A stretch of 64,000 nucleotides of DNA from Acanthornis magna (Eukaryota > Chordata > Aves > Passeriformes > Acanthizidae): positions 12,105,501 through 12,169,500 of the forward strand of contig JAWUZG010000029.1 of assembly GCA_036785705.1 (NCBI GenBank), read 5' to 3'. The first letter of the stretch is position 1. Every line of letters starts with the position of its first letter. The notes under the pieces were generated by a model that had not been told where the DNA came from, made no database searches, and was given only the letters and a program-made list of their open reading frames with translations. Below, one piece after another: positions 9,318-21,300 of the stretch. The translations under genes and the position numbers were made by a program.

Positions 9318-11412
9318 ACTTTGTACTATCTGGAAAAACTGCAAGAATGGATTTGCTGGTTTTCTTGATGCCTCTGCAGCCCTTTTATTTTAAAATTATT
9401 AGTTTAATCAGAATAGCATTGCTTTGTAGTATGCAAAGCTTTTGCAAGTTTTTTGGTAACTCCTTTTTTTTAGACTGTAGACCACCTTTCTGCCCGAGCC
9501 ACAGCCTGCAGTGACGTCTGGCTACCTTCGACACCTGAGCTGTTGTCCTGTCTACTGGTGCTCAATATTTCTGTATTAGCCTGAAAATAATTTTCACATC
9601 TGGACAGCAGGGAACTTTTTTCCCAAAAGGCTAAGGCATAGTCCTTCCTTAGCAATAACAGCATTGCTGCTTTGTGATGGAGCCAGGCACCACGAATATA
9701 CAGGTTTCTGTATTCAAGGTCCAGTCTTACTTTCTGCCCAACACAGAACAGCTGTAACACCTGTGGCAGCCACAGAAGCCCACCCATCCAAATCCAGCTG
9801 TGGCTCATTGCAGGCACAGTGTGCCCTAGTTTGCCTTGGTAATCACAGTGAGCATTGCAAATGCCACGCTCATGTATGCACGTACTGGTTGGCTATTAAA
9901 TTTGTCATTTATGACTGCAGTCTTTCTGGTCATTTGAAGAGAGAGGAAAAAAATTTCTGGCAGCTCTGTTTGTCTTGTAATTGCTCTCAAATTTTTACTG
10001 CTTCTAAATGTGCATGTGAGATTGTTCACAGAAAGACAATGTAAATGCCATCACCTCAGTTTATCCTCATCCTTCTCATTACTGTCTCAAATTGCCACAC
10101 ATTTTCATTTCAGCCATTTACACCAAAAGTGCAGCAAACACTGCATCTAACCACTTCATTACTTTAACCTTTAAAGGATGTAAACAAAGGGTAAATATTT
10201 TTCTTAAATGTGGAAGATGCTTCCACCATGGAAGAAAAAACATCCTCTCCTTGCTAACAGGATTGTGTATCAGGATATGAGAAAAGAAACTGAGATATAG
10301 AGATATAGTTGTCCTATCATCAAAGCACTGACAAGTGAGGTCTGGGCTAAGTTCCTATCTCTACCACGAACTTTTCAGGCAACATGCAGGAAGACATCAT
10401 TTATGTATTCTTGTTATCCTACTAAAAATCACTTAACATCACCATTCTGTTCTCCTTTTTTACCCTTTGTATGTTCTGTCAATTTAAACGGTGTTCTCCT
10501 TTGGTCATAAACCTGTGCTTAAAAGAAATGCCTGAAATTTCCTGGGATGGTGAAATGACAGCTTGCACCTGAAGCTAGAACCTGTGAGCATCAGAGGTTT
10601 AGCAAAAACAAAGATTTGTGTACAGGACAAGCACTTTAAAAAAACCCAAAAACCCCACAGCCAACCACAAAACAACAAGCATCCCCCAAACCAATACACT
10701 ATCAGCCAAACATGGCTCTGCAACTTCTATACACAGGGCCTGCTTTAAGTATTAGAGTTCAAATACGCTAACAAGTCACTGTGGTTAGAGAAGTTACAAG
10801 TAGTAGCAGCCAGTGGTAAACATTTAGTAAAACATACTTTCATAAATGCTGGCAAGAAAATTTCAAAGAAATGCTTCCAACATCACATTTCTGAAGGAGC
10901 TTGAATGCCCCTGAGTAATAACAGTTCAGCTGTCAGAGCTAAGACAAGTTAAAACTGCTTTAAAGGAACTCCTGCAGTTAATGGGGAAAGGCTGACTTGT
11001 TAAAGTGGCTAGAGAATCCATCACAAGGATCTTTTGCGCTTTATTTAACATCAGAAAATATTTATGAGATTGGCTGATCTTCCATCTGAGTTTGTTTCAA
11101 TGATGATTAACCATATGAATTACTATTTCTTCCTATTTGGATACGATATCCTACTTCATAAGAAAGTAGCTTTTACACATAAAACTACAAAGTAATTCAG
11201 GTTACTAGACAGTTCTAGGCATCAAGTCCTGCCAACACAGCAGAGCTAATTTCATACCTAAACTGGATTCCTCAGGGCAAATCTGGGCAAGTTTTGGGTT
11301 TCTCCAAGGATATAGATTCCATAATATCTCTCTGCAATTGGTTCCAGTTCTGCACCAGCATTAGCAGTTGAGAGTATTTTATCCTTCCATCCTAACAGTT
11401 TCCTTCATTGTA
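9311..11412. other. Intronic sequence without a recognised gene
   Basis: It contains the possible body of a retroposed copy ending at the T43 tract, and an A/C-rich patch at about 10637-10705. The open frame at 9470-9817 on the minus strand (115 codons) was examined and not recognised. Confidence 0.45.
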
Positions 11413-11830
11413 ACTTCACCTTTCTTCTTTCTCTGTGTATCTCTGAGAAGGGGATGCATCTTCTTCGTAGCTTCTTGTTCAAACAGAAGGTACAACTAGA
11501 TCCCCTTGTGTCCCCAGCCTTTTCCAAGATGAACAAATCTGCCCCTTGAAAACCACATGCTCCATCCTCCTTAATCATCCTGGTGGCCCGTTGCTGGACT
11601 AGCTCCATTTCATCAGTTCCTCCCCATTTCTAGGGCACAACACTGGACACAGTCTTCCAGTTGCTGCCTCTTTTAGGCCAGATTGGGGGAAATAATCCCT
11701 TCCTTCCTCTGCCATGCTGGCTGTGCTTTAGCTAATGCAACCCAGTGTGCAGTTAGTCCACACCACACGAGGGTGCACTGGTGATTCATGGTACTCCTCA
11801 ACCCAGCCGCCATCCTACAAGCAAGCACCT
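11413..11830 (-). mobile_element. Old, degenerate CR1 fragment
   Basis: Recognisable but eroded CR1 blocks in the same orientation as the 1332 copy: catcctggtggcccgttgctggactagctcc, then gggcacaacactggacacag, then a part resembling the CR1 passage on tgctggctgtgc. There are many substitutions and gaps relative to the avian CR1 pattern I know, so this is an ancient insertion. Boundaries are approximate. Confidence 0.7.
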
Positions 11831-14330
11831 ACATTGGTATCTGTAAAATATGAAATTAGTCTTTCTGGGTCCTCAATTTGTTTTGGCAGTCACCCAGCCT
11901 CAGCTTTTAGTATGAAAGAAAATATCCGCAGAAATTAGTATTGAAACCCTGACCATCATAAAAATCAATACAAGATACTGAAGTGTTACTCTAGTACTAA
12001 AATCAAGAAGTGTAGAGAAGAAAATTAGAATCATGAAACTCTTTCAAATTATAATAACTAAAGCAAATTGAGCAGCTATGAAACATCCTGTTCTCTGGAG
12101 CTTAAAAGCAACAAGGCAATAAAACACCCTTAACCCATGCAAAGGTAAATAAATTTTATGGAGATAAATTCTTTCTTTTCTCCTCACATAGAACCACCAG
12201 TTTAAAGATTTTGCCTTAGCTTATACTTTAAAGATTTTACACAGCAAAGAGCCATTTAGGCCGTGTATGCAACTGAATCCATTTTCAAGCTGCACACATA
12301 CAACACCTTTTACCTGAGGTTCATCTCCCAGATCGGTGGAGACAGATCTTTTCTCTAAGCAAATTGAACTTTGAAGCCCACTGTGTGCGGAATTAGGCTA
12401 GATAAAAGAACATCCTGTTCTCTGCCATCATTATTAACATGCTGTATTTATACCACTGTTTCTGAGGTAAGACTTTTTTTGTCCATATGGATCAATTTTT
12501 AGGAATAAGAAGCACGTCTGTGCATGTAATTTTGACTTTACAATTTTAACAATGGCCCTCAGATTTCTACTGCTGCTGAAAATACATAGCTGCCAGTAAC
12601 ACCCATCCCAGCTCCAAAAACTGGCTTCCAATATTCTGTGACCTGAAAGGGTCTTTTCTGCTGTCTTGACAGGAGATGCGTCCAAAGCAGTCAGCAGGTG
12701 TCCCCAGCTAGAAAGTGAGAAAAGCCATTAACACCCTCCTTAACGCAGGTGGAAGTGCTATGAGCCATGCCGTTGATCCAAGGAAAGAGGACAGGCAGAA
12801 AGAAAGTCTGGGGGAATAAATCCTGTTGGAGATTGGAGTACTGAACAGGAAGAGAAGCTAAAGGAAGCTTCACTTAAAACAGAGAGAGAAGTTCAGTAAG
12901 ATTGCTGCATCTAGCCGCTAGCTTTTAGAAAAATGAGATATACGCCTTAAAATGCAGAAGAAGGATCAGTAATACGACAATCAGATCAAAAAAGAAAATC
13001 ACTGGGAAGAAAACAGCCCTTTAACAATTTCCAGATCCCTAGCTTCCATAGAAATGAGCTCTTGGAGGGAATCTGAACATCTTGACAGCTATGAGATTAT
13101 GTTCTTTATCTCACACATCTGATTTTGCAACAACAAGTTGGTTTCATTTTTCCACTTGATGACTTTAGAGATGATATTTTCACTATGAAGGGCTGGTCAA
13201 TTGCTTCTGAAGAGGCTGAAAATGTAACAATGATATGATGAGATCTATATTTTCCTTTGGGCTCTGGTTAAGTACAACCAAAAGTTCTAGGCAGCATTTA
13301 CTATTCAAGCAAAATGGATAGAACTGCAATTTTTAAGTTCTTGCTGCTGTTGTGTTCTCTTATCAGTAACTCAACAAAGATCAGTGAGTTTCCCTAAGAC
13401 AGAAAACTGATGCTTGAAATATGAAGACATGTCTCCAAAGAAAAAAAATACCATAAAATTCAAAGCATGTGTGGAAGCTGTTTCCCTCTGCTTTCACTCT
13501 TCTGGAAGCAGACTTGACATTCTTGATGCAAGGATGGTTCTTGAGCATTTCAGTTCATGGTCATGGTGTGAATATCTTCAATGGACATGGCAAGATCTTT
13601 AGTCATCTACACAAATGTCTATTTCAAGTATTCTGGTATTTTTTCCTTCACTTCTCCCTGGTGTTTGGGTTAATATACTTAAAAGGTATCAAATCTCTCT
13701 CCACTCCTGTGCTCAGCTTTTAAGGTGATATTCCTCAGCTTTCATATGTATCACTGGGGGCCTTGCTTTCCCCTTACCATGACAAATGTATAAAGCTAGC
13801 TTGAGGAGCTGGGATGGAGCCTCTCAATAAATTATATTTTAGTCATCAATAAATCCACAAGATTTTGTGCATGCTATTCAAAACCACAGTGTAGAGATGA
13901 AAGGGCAAAGAAAAAAGAGCCTTACCACTTTCAGAGGCACACACAACTCCTTCCATCCCCCAGTAAGCTAGTGGCAGGAAAAGTGGCAGGACCCAAGTTC
14001 ATATGTCTCAACTTCACTGCCATCCCAAATAACAACTGCCCCTGCTGTGGTCTCAAGGCCAAATACTCTGTGAGGCAAAACCTAACACTTCCCTCAGAAA
14101 GCACATGCTTAAACCCCTCACCTCCTCCATATTCCCCCTCATCCAGTCCCTGGGAACTTGAGGACAGCTCACATTAGTGCACCAAGGCCCTGTTTAACCT
14201 CTGATCACCTAATAAATGTAACCTACAGAGAGCCAGCTGAGACAGGCAGCTGTGTTGGCCCAGTGTGCACGGTGTGGGTATGGACTGAGGTAGCTGGTGT
14301 GGGTAAAGGAGAGGACAGCCCATCTGCACC
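11831..14330. other. AT-rich intronic sequence without a recognised gene
   Basis: No repeat, RNA gene or splice-bounded open frame was recognised. Short overlapping frames near 13414-13723 have no family features. Confidence 0.5.
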
Positions 14331-14420
14331 CACACACTGCCCTCTCTCTCTCTCTCTCTCCCTCTCCCATCCCTCTCCCCTCTCCCATCGCCTCCCAGCA
14401 GCCCTCCCTGCCATCTGCCT
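14331..14420 (+). repeat. (CT)n and polypyrimidine tract
   Basis: A CT dinucleotide run at 14342-14361 continues into a C/T-rich stretch to about 14420 with few purines. It is the source of the low-complexity open frames on both strands here. Such mirror-like polypyrimidine tracts can form triplex DNA. Confidence 0.9.
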
Positions 14421-16660
14421 CTATCACAGCCAGCCTTAATTTACACTGGTGCATGGGGTAGCAGGATCAGCTTGTCAGATACTGGCCAGTTACCTCATGT
14501 GCTAAAAATAGAGACAGCAGCGGCAGCGGCTGACTGGCAAACGCCTCTTTAATGGTGACTGACATATTCAATCAAGACAATACGCGAGACGTAAGCTGCA
14601 AACAATGAACGACATTTGTATGAGGACAGATGAGACAAAAACAAATAAGCACCCTGGCTTTGCTTACGAGACACACATGAAAGATTTCTGCTGCTCTTTT
14701 CAACCACGGTGCTATTCAGATTACAATTACTTAAAGCAAACCAACAATAATACAAGCTCTTCTGCTACACCAAGAGAGGCTGTAAAAATCTCATTGTCAG
14801 CTGCATCATTCATCACGAAAACCTCATTTCAACTGAAACAAAATATCTGAGACATCACCTCTCCCCCCTTCCTTCCCTTTTTTATTTGCCTATAATAAGG
14901 TCTGTAGTCTGGGGAGCTCTCAGGCTGAATTCCATGCATTGTGATTCACAAAATGAAAATCTGGTATTATATGCCCACTGACATTCACATCAGCAGCAAT
15001 TCATGCAGCAAAAAGCCATATGCCATGCACCTCTGATTTAACTGTACTACAAAAACATATCCTAGAAAGAATAAATAAAAATACAGAGACAAGAGTCATT
15101 CCTGTGATCTGATTATTATCCACACTTTTAGACAGGAATGAGAGGGGCAATATCACAAAATATGCTGTTTTGGTGACAGTTCCAGTTAGGCTATATCATT
15201 TCCCTTCATGCCTAACACACTCTACATGCAAGTAAGGTATTGTTTTTCCAGTGCAAAAGATTTCTGTGGAGTAGAAAAAGAGCGATTAGCACAGATAACC
15301 TACACTCAGTGTTTTTCCTCTGGTTATCAGGCTTTCCACTCAATCATCTTTTTGAAGGCTGAGAAGTTTATTGGTTTGATCAGCACCCACAGAGATGAAA
15401 ATGAAGAGCGCTTTGAAAATATGAAGTACCAGCAGTTTTAAAAATTATGATCTCCAGGGTGTTACACAGACCTGTGTGTGTTCTACAGTAACACACAGAC
15501 TTCACTAGAAATCTGGGTGATGAAATCCCCCCTGCCAATGATGGCTAGGTTTTCCACAAATAAGAGATTTCACTGGTGAAACCAACTGAGTCTTTCATCA
15601 CTGGGGACAAGCCGCTGGCCAAGGAATGCATTACACTAAAATACTCTTACTTTTTCTTGTTTTAAATAACAGGCATTTTGTTGAGACATCCTTTCCATTC
15701 CTTGCCTTTGGCTTGAAGAATCCATCTCTCTGTTGATGCACCCATCCTGGCATAGAAATGGCCAGAAATCAAGCTTCAAAATGCTTTTCCTTTTAAGGCT
15801 ATGCCCTTTATGAAATTATTGCATATATGATCACTGGAGAAGGATCGTTCATCTATAACTAGATATGACCCTACTAGCAAAGACTTTCAAAGCCTTGTGG
15901 CAAAGACAGAAATTAGAAAAGATACTATTTTAAATGAAAAAAGACTTTGAACTAGAAAAATAGTTCATAAGCTACAAAGTGCAGAAAAAGGGCAAGTTAG
16001 ACTGTTTCATTATGCAGTCTAAGTACTTACTTTTCACAAATTAATTTTTTAAATGTATTTGCATTCTTGACAACGCTAGTTCAGACTGAAAAATTTTAAG
16101 AGGGAGGCAACCATCTAGATTTAAAAATGTGATACTGTTTTTCAGTTTCTTTGAGCTTGACAGCCCTAATTTTTGGGGTATGAATACCTAAACCTGATTT
16201 TTACAGACCAATGCCTCAGTAAGTGGAAAGCTGCATCTCCAGCATCTTAAACACTCCTTCTCAGGTCCCTACAGCCAGGAGCAGTGGAAGAGTGCTGTGG
16301 GACACATTTGGAGATCTGACAGGTGGAGATAAATGCACAGAGATGGAGAAGACTAAACAGAGCCATTCCTAAATGAGCAGCTGATGAAGGCATACACCTG
16401 GAATATCTAGGCCACAAAAAGCACAGAGGCAACACTGACCAAATGCTAGGCATAGGTCTTAAAAAGGTTCTCTCTACATCACATTCAAATGCACTGCTTG
16501 AAACAGACCATTCTTAACGAAGAAGTTGTTAATGGAATAAACCTGACAATCTTTCTGCATCCAAACTATGCTTTCTAAAAGATTCCTATTGTATTTGAAG
16601 GGAGTAATTTCTTCAATTAAAAAGTCTCATTTTCTCTGTAATCTATGCAGCAGACTCGCA
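14421..16660. other. Intronic sequence without a recognised gene
   Basis: The part at 14510-14660 (cagcggcagcggctgactggcaaacg...) has a few CpGs and little low complexity and might be a conserved non-coding element, but conservation cannot be judged from one sequence. Nothing else was recognised. Confidence 0.4.
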
Positions 16661-16663
16661 AAA

Positions 16664-16712
16664 TGTTAATTGCTACAAATTTTTTATAAATTTGTGCATT
16701 ACACAATTAACA
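16664..16712. repeat. Nested AT-rich inverted repeat
   Basis: The outer arms TGTTAATTG (16664-16672) and CAATTAACA (16704-16712) are perfect complements. The inner arms ACAAATTT (16675-16682) and AAATTTGT (16688-16695) are also perfect, around a 5-nt loop. The whole could fold as a hairpin with one asymmetric internal loop. The outer arms contain HNF1-type half sites (GTTAAT). Confidence 0.8.
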
Positions 16713-16774
16713 ATACAATATATTTATAGCAATTATCTGTTTCCAATAAAAGTTAATAAAGTGCTATTGGCCTC

Positions 16775-16784
16775 AGGTGTGAAA
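16775..16784 (+). promoter_or_regulatory. T-box half site (AGGTGTGAAA)
   Basis: This is a perfect match to the T-box core AGGTGTGA, with a CCAAT at 16743-16747 and the nested inverted repeat 60 bp upstream. TBX21 and EOMES act in lymphoid cells where ELMO1 is expressed, but the link is speculative. Confidence 0.3.
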
Positions 16785-17219
16785 ATGTGGGATTTAATTT
16801 GTGCTAATCTGCCCCAGCCTGGGGAATACTGAATTCATTCTATGTGAGAATAAATTATTTGCAATATCCCTGACTGATATAAACAAAGCATTCTCAAGGG
16901 AAAGTGCAATAAAGCTAACAGAGAGGCGCAATCATTCCACTAACCCAGCATTTCCCAATGGTAAAATGCAAACAGAACAGCCTTCCAAAGCTTCTCCCAA
17001 AAGAAGTTAAATTCATCTGCTTCAGACCCATAAGAAAACAATAATGCTTTGGAGGGCATCTATAAAGAGCTATTTATCACCCTTTTCCTTTTTTCTTTCA
17101 TTGAATTAAAAAGGAGGTGATAGACAGGCTTACAGACTGACCAAAGGATTTTACTTTCAAGTTTGTCTGAATTATTTTATCTCCATTCACATTTCTGAAG
17201 CTATCATTTGCCATCCTTT

Positions 17220-17660
17220 TCCAAGCACCCCTGTGCAGCAGGGTGGGGGGATTGAGAGGCTCAGAGAGGGGAAAGAACCACTTTGTGGCTGGAGCTGCTA
17301 CTGCATCTGTGGCAGGGAGGGAGGAGGCTGGAGCAAGTGGCCAGACACCTGGTTCTGATTTTGACCCTGCAGCTGCTCCACTGCCAAGGCACTTCAGCTC
17401 TGGGCGCCTTTGCCTCCTTCCTGCAAAGTGTGGTTTATTAAGGCTCGGCCAAGCCAGCAGGGAGCAGAAAAGTGCAGAATATTGTCGCTGCCACTAGAGG
17501 GGATCACTGGAGCACGCTGGGGACCTGCTGCTCCCGCAGTAAAGTGGCAAAGCCCTGCCACTTCCAGGTCAGGCACAGAGCTGCCATGGCAAGGTCTAGC
17601 ATCGGGACAAAAAGGTTGCAGCCAGGGGGGCATTTTGGACAGGATCTATGCATAGTCTGC
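17220..17660. other. G+C-rich intronic patch
   Basis: This patch has higher G+C than its surroundings, with overlapping open frames on both strands (17243-17497, 17394-17633, 17410-17655, 17472-17705). The codon content looks like chance in GC-rich DNA and no family is recognisable. It holds the CTCF-like motif. Confidence 0.4.
17487..17503 (+). promoter_or_regulatory. CTCF-like site (core CCACTAGAGGGG)
   Basis: GCTGCCACTAGAGGGGA matches the CTCF consensus core (CCASYAGRGGG) closely. The site lies in a local G+C-rich patch (17220-17660) between the ELMO1 exon and the internal promoter. A CTCF site here could separate or loop the internal promoter. Confidence 0.5.
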
Positions 17661-17901
17661 TCCTCGAGTCTCCCCAGTTTGCAGTGGACCCAGCAATGCT
17701 GGTGACAGCTCCTCTGCCACATTGCTGCTCTGACCCTTTCAAAATGATCCCCTATGGGTATGTTTCCATGGGTAATTCACATTATCTGATGGTGGTGTTG
17801 GCCCACAACACATTTTCACACAAACCACCAGTCACACAAGTTTGATTCTTAAGAGCCTGTCCTTGAACACTTAGTCATATGCTGGACCTAGCCTTACACA
17901 A

Positions 17902-18330
17902 TTGTTCATCCCTACAGCTGCCGAAAGCGTGTCAGCCCTGGAGAAGCTGAGAAACCTGTGGCACAGCATTTCCAAACCACCACTGAGGAAGGAAATGGTA
18001 TTTTTCATTTTTATGTTATACTTGCTTACCTTTTCTGTTATCTTGTCAGCGAGCAAGGAAAAATGTTCGCAGAGTCTGAGCATGAGCCATAAACATCTTT
18101 TGCGGTTATCAAATGCCTCCGTGTTTGCTTTGCTACTTAATTACAGGACTCACATAGGGCATTTATTGTTTGCATCTGTTGCCGCTGTGAGCAATGCCTA
18201 CTCTTCTGATCACCACACGAGGCAGTTTGTTATGTGTGTACCTGCCAGTGACATGTACCATCATCATGCTGAGCAGATCCCCCTGCTGCAGGGGGATCTG
18301 GTGCTGCAGCTGGGTGTGCCCCTAAAATAG
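17902..18330 (+). other. 142-codon open frame, doubtful coding value
   Basis: One of the longest frames in the window. It has a hydrophobic stretch at about residues 34-50 (VFFIFMLYLLTFSVILS) that could look like a membrane segment. There is no recognisable domain, no clear Kozak or promoter context, and the 3' part runs through a perfect 27-bp palindrome. I consider it most likely a chance frame and list it because of its length. Confidence 0.12.
18274..18300. repeat. Perfect 27-bp palindrome
   Basis: Arms CAGATCCCCCTGC (18274-18286) and GCAGGGGGATCTG (18288-18300) are exact reverse complements around one T. Thirteen perfect pairs with high G+C make a very stable hairpin or cruciform. Its origin is unknown. 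Confidence 0.9.
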
Positions 18331-21300
18331 CCAGATACCACAAGGGCAGTTCCTCAGGGTACCCGGTCTGCCCCTGTGAAATGGATGCTGGCTGAATGCT
18401 GAAACCAGTTTTTTGAGGTTTCTGAGAATATTTTTCTTATTACAAAGTATTTACTTCTTCTTCCATATTATATAATATTATTGCATATTCTTATTACAAA
18501 ATACGTTTTCACAAAACATTTAAAAGCTCATGTTTCATACTATGAAAATCTCAAACACATGTCCAGAGGGCAAATTAACTAAATCTCTAAGTAATGAGGA
18601 AAATGCATTGGCAGCATCATTAGCCAACCTCATCCCACTTTCCTATTCCTCAAGCCTGTAGTTTTAGTGAATGCAATGAATTTTGTTTTCAAGCACCATA
18701 TATCACAGTACTTACAATTTTTTCAGTTTTGGCTTCTCCTATTTAACTTTAGCCATGGAATGATAATCTGCATCTTATTATGAGTAGTCATTTTGGGTCA
18801 TCTAAAAACCAGAAACTACACTAATGTAGTAATCAAAGCAGCTACATTGTGCCCATTCTCTACAATTTAGTTTCAACACTCTGCTATCCAAGTAAAATAA
18901 AATTTGTCTTTTTCCTTCCACGCTGGGACTGGAAGCAGCTATTTTTATTCTTAATCTGCTTTTTTAAAGATGGCACTACACTAGGTACAGAATTAGCAAA
19001 TTGCTCGTTCTGTTCTGCAGGTTTAAGAAGACAAGCTATGGCTGCAATTAAAATAATCCATTTGCTCACCCTTCCTCCTCCATGTGAACTTCAAACCTAC
19101 AAAAAGCCGACGACTGAAATCTCTGGAAACCAGAGGTAAGAGGATAATCTTGTCCTCTACACAATGTCTTGCTTGCAGTCTCCTTGCCTCCCAAGAAACA
19201 ACATGTGTATTTTACAAGAAGATAACTAAAGGGATAGCAATTGCAATGAAAATCCACATTAGGGCAACCCAGGTGCATATACTAAAGTACACCTAATGGG
19301 GATCAACAAAAAATTTTCCTTTGGGAGTATGCTTTCATTTGGCCCCATGGGTGGAATTTTACTGTAGGGCAGGTACTTTGAATTCCACCTACCATCATGT
19401 TAAAAATAAGCAGTAAACCCCAAACCAATTTCAGTATGTCTCAAACTGTGTGGCAGCAGAGCCTGATAACCCCGGGAAGAGTGTAGGTGGTCCCTGTGTG
19501 AGGGAAAACTGACTGATGGTCACCTATGTAAATGGGCAGGCTGCTGCTGAAGGTTTCTAGATGCTGGGTGTGAGATAACTCCAGTCCAGCTTTCTTAGAG
19601 TCAGCACTGACTCCAAAAATCAATACACAATGCTTTCTTCTGCTTTAATAAAACATGTAAAACTATGTAAAGCTTGGAGACTAGATTATATTTTCAAAGC
19701 CATAAGCCATGCTGTCTGCTCACAAATGACTGTGGAGAAACTTGTAAAGTGTCCTTTGATCATCTGTAGGCTCAAATAAAAACAAAAAGGTTTCAAATGG
19801 AATTGTTGCCACTTGCATGTCTATCTATACAACTGCATCTTAATTTCTCTAGGAAACTCACAAAACATGAATTATGTATGTCTTAAAATGTTACAAAGGC
19901 ATAATATAAGCTTAGCTGCCTGTCTGAATTATTCTATTCAGACATCTACTAGTATATAGAGAGACTGAAGAAAACATTTTAGGTCTGACAGTGTCATACT
20001 ATCACCATAGAGATCAAAGGACTTTTTCTCATGCAAGAGTTGACAAAACTGTCTCTTTTAATGAGTAAGAATTGGATAAAGCATGAGATTATAAATGTTT
20101 CACTAAAACACCATAAAATTCTTCCAACCATGAGCAAAGTGCTGGTTTCTTTTCAAACTTTAAAAATTAACAAACCTATATGGAATCTCCACAACGTGAA
20201 TTGAAAAAACATGATGGCACAGTATGCCATTTTGTCATCAAAAGGAAGTTTTAATATGTGGCTTAAAGGACCCTTGAGAGCAGGCACTAAAACCTGAGGG
20301 GAAATTCAATCACCTCGCCTCTTTTAGTGCTTGTCATTCCCCAGTTAAAGAGAGGAGGAAATAATTCTCTGTTATATGCACACAGACCTCCTACAGACCC
20401 TCAATGCACAAGATACTCTGATTAATCAAAAGTTTAAAATTAAACTAAAAAGCTCTTTTTATTCAATTATGATTAAACATCAAAGCAAACAGTCTAGATT
20501 TTTTAGCATAGTCTCCAGGTCTCAAGAGTTACCAATCAATATACTGAGAACATCCAATTTTGTTTTGGAGCTTTTAAGGATGGAAGGGATGGAGGAAGGA
20601 ATAAAATGAATGATCCCATCAGGCAGGTGGATAGTAAACTGTAACAAAGTGGTGTTTCATACACTACCATGACAATCAAGTTATTGAAACTGAAGAATAA
20701 TAACACAAAGAGATGGAAGATTTTTTTTTTTCCCACAGCAAGTAAATTACTGCATCTTGTGAGGTCTTCTTTCTTCCCATTCACTTCTGAAAGGATGGGC
20801 TGAATGCTCCCCGGGCCCACGTGGCCCTTGCCTGCCAAGTTTTCAAAAGTGGCTGCATAGAAATGGGTACCCTTAGCATGCAGGGAAGACGCAGACAGAA
20901 TACTAACATGCAGTGATCACCAAAGCCTCTTACCAGGTAAGGATTAAAAATAGTGATGTTTAGTTTGACAAAGCCATCAGCTGCACAGGCAGCTGTCACC
21001 CACCAAGCAGATGGGTAAACCTTGGGTACCACTCTATAACATATCGTCCCCCACAAACCCTCGAGTGCTTCACAAGCCCACACAACAACACAGTTTGCTT
21101 CGCTCGCAGATCCCTTCAGACGTTTATCAGCTGAGTAATGCACATCACCACCACATGTCATTTGAAGTGGATAAGAGCACAAAAATCTCCTTATGACTCT
21201 AAGAAAGGATTTAGACAAGCAAAACATAATTAGAGAAGTGTTAGAAATGAGAGACGCAAGAGCTTAGTGTTCACTTCCCTTTACAGAAACAGTTATAAAA

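Noticed and set aside
20781..21227. 148-codon open frame on -
   Set aside because: It is on the gene's strand, so I compared it with ELMO1. It does not match, has no motif and is not bounded by clear splice sites.
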